Source: Ahniella sp. (GTDB lineage Bacteria; Pseudomonadota; Gammaproteobacteria; Xanthomonadales; Ahniellaceae). From it: a stretch of 64,000 nt of DNA. A program made the position numbers and the translations under genes. The notes beneath the pieces are model-generated. The model saw nothing but the letters and a program-made list of their open reading frames with translations. It made no database searches and had not been told where the DNA came from. The stretch spans positions 124,001 through 188,000 of the forward strand of contig JADJRU010000005.1 of NCBI GenBank assembly GCA_016712105.1. The letters are read 5' to 3'. Position 1 is the stretch's first letter. Each line of letters starts with the position of its first letter. Positions 1-10,196 of this stretch are shown here, piece after piece.

Positions 1-1451
1 CAGATCCCACACTTCGGTACCGCCGAATTCAGCGACCGTCGCGATCTGCTGTGCGCCCAGCCAGTTACCGGGGCCGAACGCCTTGGTCATCGTGAACTGC
101 AACTGGCTCACTTCATGACGTTCCCAGCCACGCACATAGTCGCCCGGACCGAACCTGACCGAGCTGGCTGATGAAGCGGTTGCCTGGCGCCGGAATGAAC
201 TGTTGAGCGGCGTCAGCGCCGAGAACAGCAACTCGACGTCATCGAACTGCAGCGGCATGTTGTCGCGATAGGACAACTCGCCCTGCAACGCGATGCCGGT
301 TTCGCCGAGCGTGGTATTGAACCTCATGCCGTACAGCTGGATGTCTTCCGGATATTCGACGATGTAGCGGCCGGAGTTCGGCGACGTGCTGGTCACCGCG
401 TAACCGGACAACAGCGGCAAACGGCTGTGGTAATTCAGGAAGAAGAAACCGAACTCCGTATCGCCAACTGGCGAGAAGTAACGCAACGCCAAACCGTACT
501 GGCCGTCATCGCTGGCATAATCGTCCTGGCAGGCGGGAATCGCCTGGATGCAGTTGCGAACTCCAGTGCATTGCTGGTCGGCACGAGGCCGCATTGCCGC
601 AGTTCGCGAAATTCGACGGCTCGTCGGCTCGGCCGAAGCCGAGCATCACGAAGTCGGCGCCGAGGGTCGCGAAGTCATTGGTGCTGAAGTAGGTCCCGGC
701 CGGATCCGGCTCGGTCTGCTCGAACTCGAGCAGGTAGAGCGCTTCGATCGACAGATTCTCGTTGATGGCGTAGGAACCCTGGATCATGTCGACCGGCAGG
801 AACGCTTCCTTCAGTTCGGCGCCGGCGACGCGCAGCTTGGACACGTCGACCGGGTTGATGACGTTGATGCCGTTCTGGATGAACGTGCTCTCACCCCAGC
901 TCACCACCTGGCGACCCAGGCGAACGCTGCCTTCCTTTCCACCCAGGTCGTAGTTCCAGAACACGAAGGCGTCGAGCAGGGGCAGGCCGTGCCGACCTTC
1001 TGCTTGGCGAACTTGGCCGAGTTCCCACGATCGGCATTTTCCCAGTCGTAGAAATAACTGGCGCGCGCAAATGCACCCCAGTTTTCCTTGTAGTTCAGAC
1101 TGAACTCGCTGGTCATCTTGAACGCGTTCGAGAACAGATCGCCGTCGTCGTAATTGAGGTTGCCGTCGTCGCCGTTCACCGAGAAACGACCGGGTGCATT
1201 GATCTGTTCGCCGAGCGGACGGGTCGCGACCAGCGGGTTGATGTTGGCCAGGCCGATCAATTCATCGTCACGTTCCTGCACGCGCATCGATGCGCCGTAG
1301 GAGAGCGTGCGTCTCGACGCTGCCGTTCCAGTCGTCGCCAAGGCGAATTCGATGGCCTGGGCCTGGGCGAAGCGCCGCTGGCGAGCGCCAATAGAACGCG
1401 CGGCCAAGCAGTGCGACGACGAGCACGCGGGGTAGTCTTGTTTGCTTTCAT
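1..1451 (-). pseudogene. DUF1302 family outer-membrane protein, partial and frameshifted
   Basis: The gene runs off the left edge. Reading the minus strand across frames gives a DUF1302-type protein: a basic signal-like start at 1451 (MKANKTTPRARRR), then TLSYGASMRVQERDDELIG, GRQVVSWGESTFIQNG, DVSKLRVAGAELKEAFLP, and near the edge FNTTLGETGIALQGELSYR. DUF1302 proteins are predicted outer-membrane beta-barrels often encoded beside DUF1329 proteins and lipid-related genes. Frame breaks are needed near 1342, 1313 and 985; each is a one-base slip with conserved sequence on both sides and no nonsense codon. The gene starts 22 bases after the stop of the upstream lipase gene, so the two look like an operon. 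The family is seen in the sequence; the role in lipid uptake is inference. Confidence 0.75.
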
Positions 1452-1473
1452 GTTCTGTCTCCGTGTCTTCGTC

Positions 1474-3659
1474 TTATTGCGTGCGGATGACGGCGGTGTT
1501 GGTCACCTGCACCGCCTGACCGTTGCTCACGATCATGCTCGCCATCTGGGTCTGCATTTCGGTGGTCGCGGCCAACGAAGCGGCCGGGCTCAACAGCGAA
1601 CCGTGGTCACCGGCGGTGAAGCGCACGGCACCGCGAATGGCCGCAGCCTGCGAAGTGGCCGTCAGCGTGCTCAGGTTGAGCGCGCGGATCAGCGGCTCGG
1701 TACCCGACAACGGGGCACCGGCGGCCAAGTTCGGGATCACCTGATCCGACCGACCGCGCCGCCACCAACCACTTCGTGCAGCAGGATCCGTTCACCGGCA
1801 GCGGCAAAGGCGAAGTTGATCGGGTCACCCGAATCCACCGCCTGCTGGGCTGCACCCATGAACTGGTCGAACGCTGCCGTGCCGGCATTCACGCCTTGAG
1901 CGGCCAGGCCGGCGCGGATGCGCGGACCGAAGGTCGGCGAACCATTCAACAACTGAGCGATGCCGCCACCCGGAACAGAGAGGACCGATGTGGACACGGT
2001 CGGTTCAAGGGTGACGAAGTTCAGGCCGACGATCGACCCGAGCGACTGACCGACGAAGAAGACGCGTGAACCGTCGAAATCCGGTGTCGCATCGCCGTCG
2101 ACTGACATCGTCGGGATCGTCTTGGCGAGCGTGAACAGGTCGGACACCGACTGGCGCAGGTTGTCACGCGAGCTGAGCAGGCTGGACAGGTTGATGAAGT
2201 ACGTACCCGAGCTGTCGACGATGCCGTCCGGAACCAGGGCTCCGGTCGTGTTGTTGCTCACGTCGAGATCGAACGTACGCTCCGAGGCGATCGGCGCCAA
2301 ACGGCGTGTTCTCGATGTAGAAGCCGCTGATGCCCGGGTCGATCGCGCGGATGCCGTGCAGCGGCTGGTCGATCGCGATTACGGCGAAACCCTGCGCTGC
2401 CATCGTGCCCGAAATCGCCAACGCATCGGAGCGGTTGCGGGTGATGCCGTGCTGGAAGATCACCACCGGCCAGCCGGCGGCTGGCTTGGTGCGTCCGGAA
2501 GCGGCATTCGGCACCGTCGCCAGCACCGGATCACCTGCGTCGACTGTCGCGACCGGGAACGGGTTGGCAAACGTGACGTTCGTCGACGTTGCATCAAGCC
2601 CGGCGGCGTTGAACGGCGGCACATAGGCACCGGGGCGGCGCGCCAGAACGCCGGTCAGCGGACCGGTCGGGTTCTGCGCGGTCGGGGCCGTCAGGAAGTA
2701 ACGCACCGGCATCACACCGACAATGATGTCGGCGATCGGCGGCAGGCCGGCGGCAGCAATCGTCAAGCCGCTCGGCACCAAGGTGGCCGCCTGGCAACCG
2801 TGATCGAACGCATGGCGCTCAGCACCAGCGTGATGCTCTGCGTGGTCGCGGTCCAGGTCAGCACGATTTCGCCGCGCGGGATGCCCTGCCGAGGCGCGGC
2901 CGCTTCATGCGAGTTCGTGATCAGACGCAGCGGTTCCAGCGAGCAGGCGCTGGCGACCGGCAGCAGCGGCTCGGTCGAGGTGGCGGTGGTCGGGCAGGTC
3001 GGCTGGCCGGTCTGCGTGACCGGGGTGATCAGCGGCCAGGTGCGCTGGGTCAGAAAGTAGGTCTGGTCCGAGGTGTTGCATCGTTGCCGGCGGCGTCCTT
3101 GACGTCGTCGGTGACGACGACCATGTAGCGAGCTGAGCTGCTGCAGCGGGACGAGTGGCCACACCAACCGTATTGCCGTCGGGTCGCTCGAGGCGCCTGG
3201 ACGACGGCGAATTCCGTGCCGGCCAGTTCGCGCTGTCACGCCTGTCACGGCGCGGGTGGCCGGATTGATCGTGACCTGGAACATGCGGATGGTGCTGCCG
3301 GCAACCAGCGAGTTGTCGCGTGCCGGAGCCGTGGTCTGGAAGCGGCCAGGGGCCACCGTCGACCAACCGTCCAGTGCGTTGATAGACGCCACCGGCCGAT
3401 CGCCGAAGTTGTTCGGGTTCGCAACCGGGATGTTGATGGTCAGGTCGCGGGTACCAGACAGCAGCAGGTCGGTGGGGAACGGCACAACGCCGGTCGCTGG
3501 ATCAAATCGTGCCGAGATGACGCCAGTCACCAGTGCGCTTGCGGTCGGGTTTTGGCGACAGTGATCGGCGCGCCACCGGATCCGGACAGAAATGAAACTC
3601 TGTCCTTCCCTGCGTCGCGCCACTCCCATGGCTTCCCACTCGACCAGCCCCATGAACAA
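1474..3659 (-). pseudogene. VolA/Pla-1-like extracellular lipase, frameshifted
   Basis: The N-terminal part ARFDPATGVVPFPTDLLLSG and the following ALDGWSTVAPGRF match the bacterial virulence-factor lipase N-terminal domain (VolA/Pla-1 type). About 500 residues later comes an alpha/beta-hydrolase core with nucleophile elbow GQSLG (near 2050) after DFDGSRVFFV. These enzymes are surface or secreted lysophospholipases/lipases. The reading frame changes at about 3545, 3230, 3060, 2790 and 2290, and again near 1740, yet each segment stays protein-like. The true start is unclear because the first break lies next to it; a Gly/Ser stretch (SGSGGAP, about 3570) resembles what follows a lipobox. The stop is at 1474, just before the DUF1302 gene. 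Full length would be roughly 720 residues. Confidence 0.7.
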
Positions 3660-3761
3660 TCCGGGCTCAGCGCACGGGTATCATAGGCAGTGCGTCCGAT
3701 TGATTGCAACGGATGTTTGAATCCGCCACATTGGTGCACCGCATCACACACTGCCGCGAAA

Positions 3762-4721
3762 ATGACTGAATCAACCCGCCCCAGCCTGTGCATTTTGATC
3801 CCCGTATTCAACGAAGCGGAAGCGCTGCCGATGCTCGTTCCGCGAGTGCTGGCGGCACTTGCAGACGTTCCGGCTGAATTGCGACTGCTGCTGGTCGACG
3901 ATGGCAGCAGCGATGGCAGCGGTGAACAGTTGGCCCGGTTGGCAGCCCAGGATGACCGAATCGGGTATCTGCGCCTGGCACGAAATTTTGGCAAAGAGAT
4001 CGCGATGAGCGCCGGATTGGATGTTGCCGACGCCGACGCGGTCGTGCTTCTTGATGCCGACCTGCAGGATCCGCCCGAAGTCGTCCGCGAGTTCTGGAAG
4101 TATTTCGAACAGGGTTACGACAACGTTTACGGCGTGCGTAGCTCACGTGCCGGCGAAACCGCGCTCAAGAAAGTTACCGCCGCCGGCTTCTATCGTGTCA
4201 TCGATCGGATGAGCCGCACCCCGATTCCCCGCGACACCGGCGATTTCCGTCTGTTGTCACGACGCGCGGTGATGGCCTTGCGCCAACTCCGCGAGCGCAA
4301 TCGCTTCATGAAAGGCCTGTTTGGCTGGGTCGGCTTTCGCTCGATCGGCGTGCCCTACGAGCGCGCGCCGCGAGTCGCCGGCACCAGCAAGTTCAATTAC
4401 TGGAAGCTGTGGAATTTTGCACTGGAAGGCATCACGTCGTTTTCGACTGCGCCGCTCAGGCTGGCCACCTACATCGGCGCCGGCACCGCCGGCATCGCGT
4501 TCCTGTTTGGCGCGTGGATCGTGTTCAAGACACTGGCCTACGGCGAATCCGTTCGCGGTTATCCAAGCCTGATGGTGGTGATGTTGTTCCTGGGCGGCGT
4601 GCAGTTGATTGCGCTGGGCCTGATCGGCGAATACCTCGGCCGCTTGTTCGAAGAAAGCAAGATGCGCCCGCTTTATCTGGTGGATGAAGTGCGCTTGCCG
4701 CGTGCCGGTCAATCGGACTGA
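3762..4721 (+). CDS. Family 2 glycosyltransferase, GtrB/DPM1-like membrane type
   Basis: A 319-residue protein with a GT-A domain at about 8-225 (PVFNEAEALP, DDGSSDGS, LDADLQDPPE) followed by two hydrophobic helices at about 235-290, the layout of GtrB/ArnC-like polyprenyl-phosphate sugar transferases. The likely reaction is transfer of a sugar from a nucleotide donor to undecaprenyl phosphate on the inner membrane face, giving a lipid-linked donor for later glycan or lipid A decoration. I chose ATG 3762 (MTESTRPSL) rather than the upstream start at 3690, because the first 24 codons do not resemble the family. The end overlaps the convergent LON-domain gene by 13 bases. Donor sugar is unknown. 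Confidence 0.85.
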   Translation: MTESTRPSLCILIPVFNEAEALPMLVPRVLAALADVPAELRLLLVDDGSSDGSGEQLARLAAQDDRIGYLRLARNFGKEIAMSAGLDVADADAVVLLDADLQDPPEVVREFWKYFEQGYDNVYGVRSSRAGETALKKVTAAGFYRVIDRMSRTPIPRDTGDFRLLSRRAVMALRQLRERNRFMKGLFGWVGFRSIGVPYERAPRVAGTSKFNYWKLWNFALEGITSFSTAPLRLATYIGAGTAGIAFLFGAWIVFKTLAYGESVRGYPSLMVVMLFLGGVQLIALGLIGEYLGRLFEESKMRPLYLVDEVRLPRAGQSD

Positions 4722-5302
4722 AAGCGCGGCAACCACTCCGACAACTGGCGCAAGCGTGCCGTGACGTCATCCAGTTCGAGCAACTGGTAACGCTCGGTCG
4801 ACGTCAGCGGCAACCGCTCGGCCAACCGCCATGCCACCCAAGCCGCTTCGTCGAAATCGATCTTGGCGGCCTCACGCAACAAGTCATCGCCCTCGTCGGC
4901 GAGTCGGCGCAGCAAGAGTTCGAACAGTCCGAATTCGGCAGGCAGCTCAAGGGATGGATCGGCCGGCAACCAATTCACTTCGGCCTGCCGCAACCCACTC
5001 GGCTCAACCCAGGCACGTTCCGTGGTGAATCGATATTCACCCACCACGGTGATGCCCAACAACCCATCCGGCAAGGTGCTGAAGTCGACAATTCTTGCCG
5101 TGGTGCCGATCGGAAGCGGCATCGCCGGCCCACCCGCTTCCGGCCCGGCGGCAATCAACACGATGCCGAACACAGAGTTGTCGCGCGCGCATCGTCGAAC
5201 CAGATCCAGATAACGCGCCTCGAAAATCCGCAGCGACAACATCGAGCCCGGATACAGCACGGTGTTCAACGGAAACAGCGGCAGGGTTTCGGTGGTGGTC
5301 AT
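4709..5302 (-). CDS. LON peptidase substrate-binding domain protein
   Basis: This 197-residue protein consists only of the LON N-terminal (PUA-like) substrate-binding domain. It begins with LPLFPLNTVLYPGSMLSLRI and FEARYLDLVRRC, which match the family; no AAA+ ATPase or protease domain follows, which is normal for stand-alone members of about 190-210 residues. The function of these short proteins is not established; binding of peptides or unfolded protein is the usual guess. The start is ATG at 5302; further upstream the frame runs into REP repeats that are not protein-like. The gene converges with the GT2 gene and overlaps it by 13 bases. Confidence 0.88.
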   Translation of the reverse strand: MTTTETLPLFPLNTVLYPGSMLSLRIFEARYLDLVRRCARDNSVFGIVLIAAGPEAGGPAMPLPIGTTARIVDFSTLPDGLLGITVVGEYRFTTERAWVEPSGLRQAEVNWLPADPSLELPAEFGLFELLLRRLADEGDDLLREAAKIDFDEAAWVAWRLAERLPLTSTERYQLLELDDVTARLRQLSEWLPRFQSD

Positions 5303-5761
5303 GGTGTCGCTTCCTGATCCCGCTAGTTTAGCTTGGGACAGGCAGGGACTTCGAGGGTGCGGAGGGTATGCCCGCATCGCGGCTAAAGCCGCTCCCACAG
5401 TGGAAAGTTTGTCGCGCACTCGCGAAAAGCCAGAACCTGTGGGAGCGGCTTTAGCCGCGATGCGGCGGAGTTTCAGACTGCCCCGGATCGGCCCTCCCCG
5501 ATGTTCGGGGAGGGTTGGGAGGGGATTAGGCAAACACTTCGCCCTTTGTGCTTCGCAAAGCGAAGCACAAGGAGCGGTGGTCTCAGCCGATCGATGCGTT
5601 GTGTTGCATCGACCGGTTGAGGCCACGCGGCTTTAGCCGCGATGCGGCGGAGTTTCAGACTGCCCCGGATCGGCCCTCCCCGATGTTCGGGGAGGGTTGG
5701 GAGGCGTTTAGGTAAACACTTGGCTCTTGTGCTTCGCGCAGCGAAGCAAAATGGTGCTAAG
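5303..5761. repeat. REP pair (inverted) plus 125-bp direct duplication
   Basis: No gene is seen here. A REP element at 5372-5400 is repeated as its reverse complement at 5437-5465, giving a BIME-like inverted pair separated by 36 bases. The segment beginning cggctttagccgcgatgcgg occurs at about 5446-5571 and again at about 5628-5753, offset 182 bases, and includes an inner hairpin (ccctccccgatgttcgggg) and a second hairpin (gcttcgc...gcgaagc). Similar REP copies lie at 11322, 26103, 62600 and 63271. The array sits between the 3' end of sat-cysC and the 5' end of the LON-domain gene and may act as a transcript end or mRNA stabiliser. Confidence 0.85.
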
Positions 5762-7534
5762 TCAAATCACGCCGGCGCTGCGCAAACTGCCAATGATCGA
5801 GTCCGCCAGCTCACCCGGGTCACGGCCTTCGGTGTCGAACTGCAGCTCCGGTGCCACCGGTGCTTCATACGGGTCGTCAATGCCGGTGAACTGCTTGAGC
5901 TTTCCGGCACGCGCCTGGGCATACAGACCCTTGCGGTCGCGGGCTTCGCACGTCGACAGGCTGGTCGCCACGAATACCTCGATGAACGCGGCACCGGCGG
6001 CCGTGGCCAGATCACGCGCGAACTTCCGGTCGTCGGCATACGGCGCAATGGGCGCACACACCGCGAGTCCGCCGTGTCGTGCCACTTCGGACGCGACAAA
6101 TCCGATTCTCTGCACGTTCGCCGAACGATCTTCACGACTGAACCCGAGTCCCTTCGACAGGTGTTTGCGCACGAGGTCGCCGTCCAGCAACGTCACCGCA
6201 CGCGATGTCTGCTCCGACAGTCGGGCAATCAAGGCATTCGCGATCGTCGACTTGCCTGCCCCGGACAAGCCGGTGAAGAACACCACGCCACCGCGTGCCC
6301 CCTTCGACGGATATCGGGAACGCAACACGTCGGCCACTTCCGGATACGTGAACCATTCCGGGATGCCCTCGCCTTGCACCAGACGACGACGCAGTTCGGT
6401 GCCGGAGATGTCTTCGATCACGTCATCGGGCTTGATCTCGTTCTGCGCGACGTAGGTCTGGCGATTGCTGGCATAAACCAGTGCCGGGAACGGCAGCACC
6501 TTGATACCCAGCTCTTGCTGATGGCGAACCAGCAACTCTTGCGCGGCATAAGGCTCGTAGAACGGCTTGCCGCTGGAATCGTTGCCTGGGCCGGCATGGT
6601 CACGACCCACGATGAAATGGCTGGCGCCGTAGTTCTTGCGGATGATGGCGTGCAACACGGCCTCGCGCGGGCCGCCCATGCGCATGGCCAGCGGCAGCAG
6701 CGACAGCTGCACGGTGCCCTTCGGATAGTGCTTGAGGATCGCCTGGTAGCAGCGCACACGCGTGTAGTGATCGACGTCACCCGGTTTGGTTCGGCCCACT
6801 ACCGGTTGCAACAAGACCTTGCCGCCGGCCTTTGCGGCGGCACGGACCGTCAGTTCCTGATGCGCCCGATGGATCGGGTTGCGCGTCTGGAAGGCGACGA
6901 ATTGATCCCAGCCACGCGCCGACAGATCCGCGCGTACTTGCGCCGGCGTTTGACGCAACGACTCAAAATCGAAATGACGAGGCAGCGCCAAACCCTTCAG
7001 CGTGCCGCCGAGGTACACCGGCTGCGTGCGCTTCTTCAGATCGGCAACAGCCGGATGCAGTTGATCCTGCGTTCCGAATACCAACTCTGCCTCACGATCG
7101 AGGTCGGGGCGATACACACTGTCGATCGCCAACACGGCAAGCGGTGTGCCTTCGGCATCACGAAGCACCAACTCGCCACCCACCTGAACCTGCTCGGCCA
7201 AGGCTTCCGACACATCAAGCGTCACCGGCAGCGGCCACAAGGTGCCGTCAGCGAGTCGGAGGTCCTGGACGACCGACTGGTAGTCGGCTTCGTTGAGAAA
7301 CCCTTTGAGTGGCGAGAAGGAGCCATTCAACAGCAACTCGAGGTCACACAGCTGACGATCGGTCAGATCGAGGCTGGGCAGGCCACCGAGGCGCGACTTC
7401 AGTTGCGCCGCTTCATCCGCGCCGACCAGCAGTTCGCGCAGCACACCGCCGTAAGGGACGTTGAGTTCAGGGGCCGCGGCCAGCGGGCTTTCTTCGAGTG
7501 CAGCGTGCTTCAGGACAGCTTGGGACACGGACAT
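5762..7534 (-). CDS. sat-cysC: Bifunctional ATP sulfurylase / APS kinase
   Basis: A 590-residue fusion that activates sulfate to APS and phosphorylates it to PAPS. Residues about 1-405 are a Sat-type (single-subunit, not CysDN) ATP sulfurylase with QTRNPIHRAH at 216-225 and GRDHAGPG at 310-317. Residues about 413-590 are APS kinase with Walker A GLSGAGKST at 422-430 and DGD at 451-453. Both halves look complete. It is the last gene of the minus-strand set cysI-cysH-sat/cysC and lies 129 bases after cysH. The kinase half fits the PAPS-type reductase encoded next to it. The start is ATG at 7534. Confidence 0.95.
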   Translation of the reverse strand: MSVSQAVLKHAALEESPLAAAPELNVPYGGVLRELLVGADEAAQLKSRLGGLPSLDLTDRQLCDLELLLNGSFSPLKGFLNEADYQSVVQDLRLADGTLWPLPVTLDVSEALAEQVQVGGELVLRDAEGTPLAVLAIDSVYRPDLDREAELVFGTQDQLHPAVADLKKRTQPVYLGGTLKGLALPRHFDFESLRQTPAQVRADLSARGWDQFVAFQTRNPIHRAHQELTVRAAAKAGGKVLLQPVVGRTKPGDVDHYTRVRCYQAILKHYPKGTVQLSLLPLAMRMGGPREAVLHAIIRKNYGASHFIVGRDHAGPGNDSSGKPFYEPYAAQELLVRHQQELGIKVLPFPALVYASNRQTYVAQNEIKPDDVIEDISGTELRRRLVQGEGIPEWFTYPEVADVLRSRYPSKGARGGVVFFTGLSGAGKSTIANALIARLSEQTSRAVTLLDGDLVRKHLSKGLGFSREDRSANVQRIGFVASEVARHGGLAVCAPIAPYADDRKFARDLATAAGAAFIEVFVATSLSTCEARDRKGLYAQARAGKLKQFTGIDDPYEAPVAPELQFDTEGRDPGELADSIIGSLRSAGVI

Positions 7535-7663
7535 GGTTCGGGGCTCCGACAGGGGAAGTTCGAGGATTCAGAAAAAGCGCAGACGCCGCAAAAGACGAAT
7601 TAGGTGAGCGTCAACAGCGACACATTCGGTCGCAGCGATACGGTCGTGGCGTGATCGGGAGCT

Positions 7664-8398
7664 TCATTGCAGTTCCTCGCTGGCTTCGTGCAGACCGCAC
7701 TCGCGTTTCAGGCCAAAGAAGCGCGTGTCTTCCTCGCGCATGTCGGCCATCAGTGGGCGCGTGGTGTGGGTGTCGCCGATCGATACGTAACCCTGATGCC
7801 ACAAGGGGTGATACGGCAGGCCATGCTGATTCAGATATCGCCAGACATCACGATCGGTCCAGTCGACAATGGGGTGCACCTTGAATCGACCATCCTGCAC
7901 GGTCAGCACATCGAGCTGGCTCCGTGACTCCGACTGCAGCCGGCGTAATCCGGCGAACCAGGTGCTCACACCCATGCTCGCCAAGGCCGCCTTCATCGGC
8001 TCGACCTTGCGCAGTTGGTTGTACCGGGAGATGCCCTCGACGCCCTGCTCCCACAACTTGCCCCAGCGCGCCTCGAACCAGGCCGTCGATTGCGGGCTCT
8101 GCAGCACGTGGAGATTGAGGTTGAGTCGCGACTGCAGGGTATCGATGAATTGGTAGGTTTCCGGAAACAGATACCCGGTATCAACGACCAGCACGGGAAT
8201 GGAGGGAGCCTGCTTGGTCACCAGGCTCAACGACACAGCCGCCTGCGCGCCAAAACTCGACGACAGGGCATGGACACCCGGCAAGTGCTCGAGCGCAAAC
8301 TCCACCCGTTCTTCGGCACGCTTGATGGCGAGCTCGCGATTGAACTCGGCCAGCGCAGCCGGATCATTCGCCAGCAGTTCGACATCGAGCAGACTCAT
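7664..8398 (-). CDS. cysH: Phosphoadenylyl-sulfate (PAPS) reductase
   Basis: This 244-residue cytoplasmic enzyme reduces PAPS to sulfite with thioredoxin. SSFGAQAAVSL near the N-terminus is the PP-loop-like motif, and the catalytic cysteine is in ECGLH (Cys234) close to the C-terminus. The paired cysteines that bind a 4Fe-4S cluster in APS reductases are absent, so PAPS is the expected substrate, in line with the APS kinase encoded downstream. Its ATG (8398) overlaps the cysI stop as ATGA, implying translational coupling. The length is typical of the family. Confidence 0.94.
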   Translation of the reverse strand: MSLLDVELLANDPAALAEFNRELAIKRAEERVEFALEHLPGVHALSSSFGAQAAVSLSLVTKQAPSIPVLVVDTGYLFPETYQFIDTLQSRLNLNLHVLQSPQSTAWFEARWGKLWEQGVEGISRYNQLRKVEPMKAALASMGVSTWFAGLRRLQSESRSQLDVLTVQDGRFKVHPIVDWTDRDVWRYLNQHGLPYHPLWHQGYVSIGDTHTTRPLMADMREEDTRFFGLKRECGLHEASEELQ

Positions 8399-10083
8399 GC
8401 CGCACCTCGTTCACGGTGGACACCGTGTAATCCATCGAGCACGCCACGCCGATGCAGGAAGTCACCGAAGCGCTCACCGACATCACGCTCGGCCGCATAA
8501 CGCCCCAGCAGATTTTCCAGCACGCCGAGGAATTCCGGCTCATCAATGTTCTCGCGATACAGCACGGCCAGCCGATCACCCTGCACCGAACCGCCGAGCA
8601 GCAGGTTGTAACGGCCGAGTGCCTTGCCGATCAGCGCCACTTCGGCGAGATAGGGCCTTGCGCAGCCATTCGGGCAACCAGTGATGCGCAACACCAGCGG
8701 GTCGTTCAACAGGCCATGGTTCGCCTGCACAGCCGACACCTTGCCCAACAGATCAGGCAGGTAGCGCTCCGCTTCGGCCATGGCCAGCGGGCAAGTGGGG
8801 AATGCCACACACGCCAGCGCGTCTCGCTGCAAGGGGGTCTGTGAGGTGTACAAGTCCAGCGCGTACTGACGCACCAGCGCTTCGATCTCGTCCCGGTGCG
8901 CCGCCGGCACACCCGCCACCACCAGATTCTGGTTCGGCGACAAGCGGAAATCACCCTGATGCACACGGGCGATGGCTTCAAGGCCACTCAGCCACGGGCG
9001 ATCGACGGTGTCGCGGATTCGGCCAGCCGGGATCCGCAAGTTCAGGTGCCATCGGCCATCAGCACCTTCATGCCAACCGAAGCGGTCGCCCTGACCGGTA
9101 AACACGAATGGTCGCGCCGGTGCCAGTTCGAAGCCCAGCCGACGCTCGACTTCGGCTTTGAACCAGTCCACTCCGCGGTCGATGATGGTGTACTTGAGTT
9201 TGGAGTTGTCACGACTGGTGCGGTCGCCAAAATCACGCTGCGTCGTGAGCACGGCTTCGGCAAACGCGAGCGTCTGTTCCGGCGTGATGAAACCCAGCAG
9301 GTCAGCCAGGCGCGGATAGGTTTTCAGGTTACCGTGGCTGGTGCCGAGGCCGCCGCCCGCAGTGACGTTGAAACCGAGCAGACGGCCGTCTTCGATGATC
9401 GCGATGTAGCCGAGATCATGCGCAAAGATGTCGACGTCATTCTGCGGCGGAATGACGACGGCAGTCTTGAACTTTCGCGGCAGATAGGTCGGCCCGTAGA
9501 TGGGCTCCACCACCCCTTCCAGCGCCTGCTTTTCGCCGTCCAGCCAGAGCTCGTGGTAGGCGCGGGTGTTGGGCAGCAGATGCTCGGAGATGCGGCGCGC
9601 CCACTCGTACACCTCGGCATGAGCGCGCGATTCCACCGGATTCGGCGAGCACAACACGTTGCGATTGACGTCGCCGCACGCGGCAATGGTGTCGATGAGT
9701 TGGGCGTTGATCGCAGCCATGGTGGCCTTGAGTTCGCGTTTGATCACGCCGTGGAACTGGATCGCCTGACGGGTGGTCAGCCGCAGCCCTTCGTCACCGT
9801 ACTCCCGCGCGATCGCACTGAGACCCAGCCATTGGCTTGGCGTCAGCACGCCACCCGGCGTCCGCGTCCGGATCATGAACGTCCAGTCCGGTTCCAGCTT
9901 CGCCGCCCGCCGGGCCTCGCGCCGGTCGCGGTCGTCCTGGATATAACTGCCGTGGAATTTGATGACGAACACATCGTCACCCGCCACCGCGCCTGTGGCG
10001 CCGTCGGCCAGCGATTCGCCCAGCGTGCCGCGTAAATAGCGGCTGCGGGTCTTGATGCCTTCCTGTGCGGTCAAAGTGCTCAT
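8395..10083 (-). CDS. cysI: Sulfite reductase hemoprotein (beta) subunit
   Basis: A 562-residue enzyme reducing sulfite to sulfide. The siroheme/4Fe-4S ligands are visible as a CX5C pair (Cys425, Cys431) and a CX3C pair in TGCPNGC (Cys470, Cys474). I chose ATG 10083 (MSTLTAQEG): the frame is open for another 300 codons upstream, but that part is antisense to the HNH gene. It is the first gene of the operon, and the 113-base gap to the divergent HNH gene must hold its promoter; no clear box was seen. No flavoprotein (CysJ) gene adjoins it, so the electron donor is encoded elsewhere or differs. Confidence 0.95.
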   Translation of the reverse strand: MSTLTAQEGIKTRSRYLRGTLGESLADGATGAVAGDDVFVIKFHGSYIQDDRDRREARRAAKLEPDWTFMIRTRTPGGVLTPSQWLGLSAIAREYGDEGLRLTTRQAIQFHGVIKRELKATMAAINAQLIDTIAACGDVNRNVLCSPNPVESRAHAEVYEWARRISEHLLPNTRAYHELWLDGEKQALEGVVEPIYGPTYLPRKFKTAVVIPPQNDVDIFAHDLGYIAIIEDGRLLGFNVTAGGGLGTSHGNLKTYPRLADLLGFITPEQTLAFAEAVLTTQRDFGDRTSRDNSKLKYTIIDRGVDWFKAEVERRLGFELAPARPFVFTGQGDRFGWHEGADGRWHLNLRIPAGRIRDTVDRPWLSGLEAIARVHQGDFRLSPNQNLVVAGVPAAHRDEIEALVRQYALDLYTSQTPLQRDALACVAFPTCPLAMAEAERYLPDLLGKVSAVQANHGLLNDPLVLRITGCPNGCARPYLAEVALIGKALGRYNLLLGGSVQGDRLAVLYRENIDEPEFLGVLENLLGRYAAERDVGERFGDFLHRRGVLDGLHGVHRERGAA

Positions 10084-10196
10084 GGGGCCACGATAGGCGG
10101 CCCCGGCGAACGACCGGAAAGGATTCGGCCTCATTGCGACATGTCTGGAAGGTATATGTCGCTTGCAATCCGGGCGACTGGCGGCAAGCATGGGTA

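Noticed and set aside
5731..5755. A terminator for sat-cysC at the gcttcg hairpin
   Set aside because: The stem is part of the duplicated repeat and no U-run follows it on the minus strand.
5642..7603. A 653-codon plus-strand frame
   Set aside because: It is the antisense shadow of sat-cysC, with low-complexity Arg/Gln-rich sequence and no start signal.
10084..10196. A cysI promoter in the gap to the HNH gene
   Set aside because: A TATACC-like hexamer exists, but no -35 box at proper spacing was convincing.
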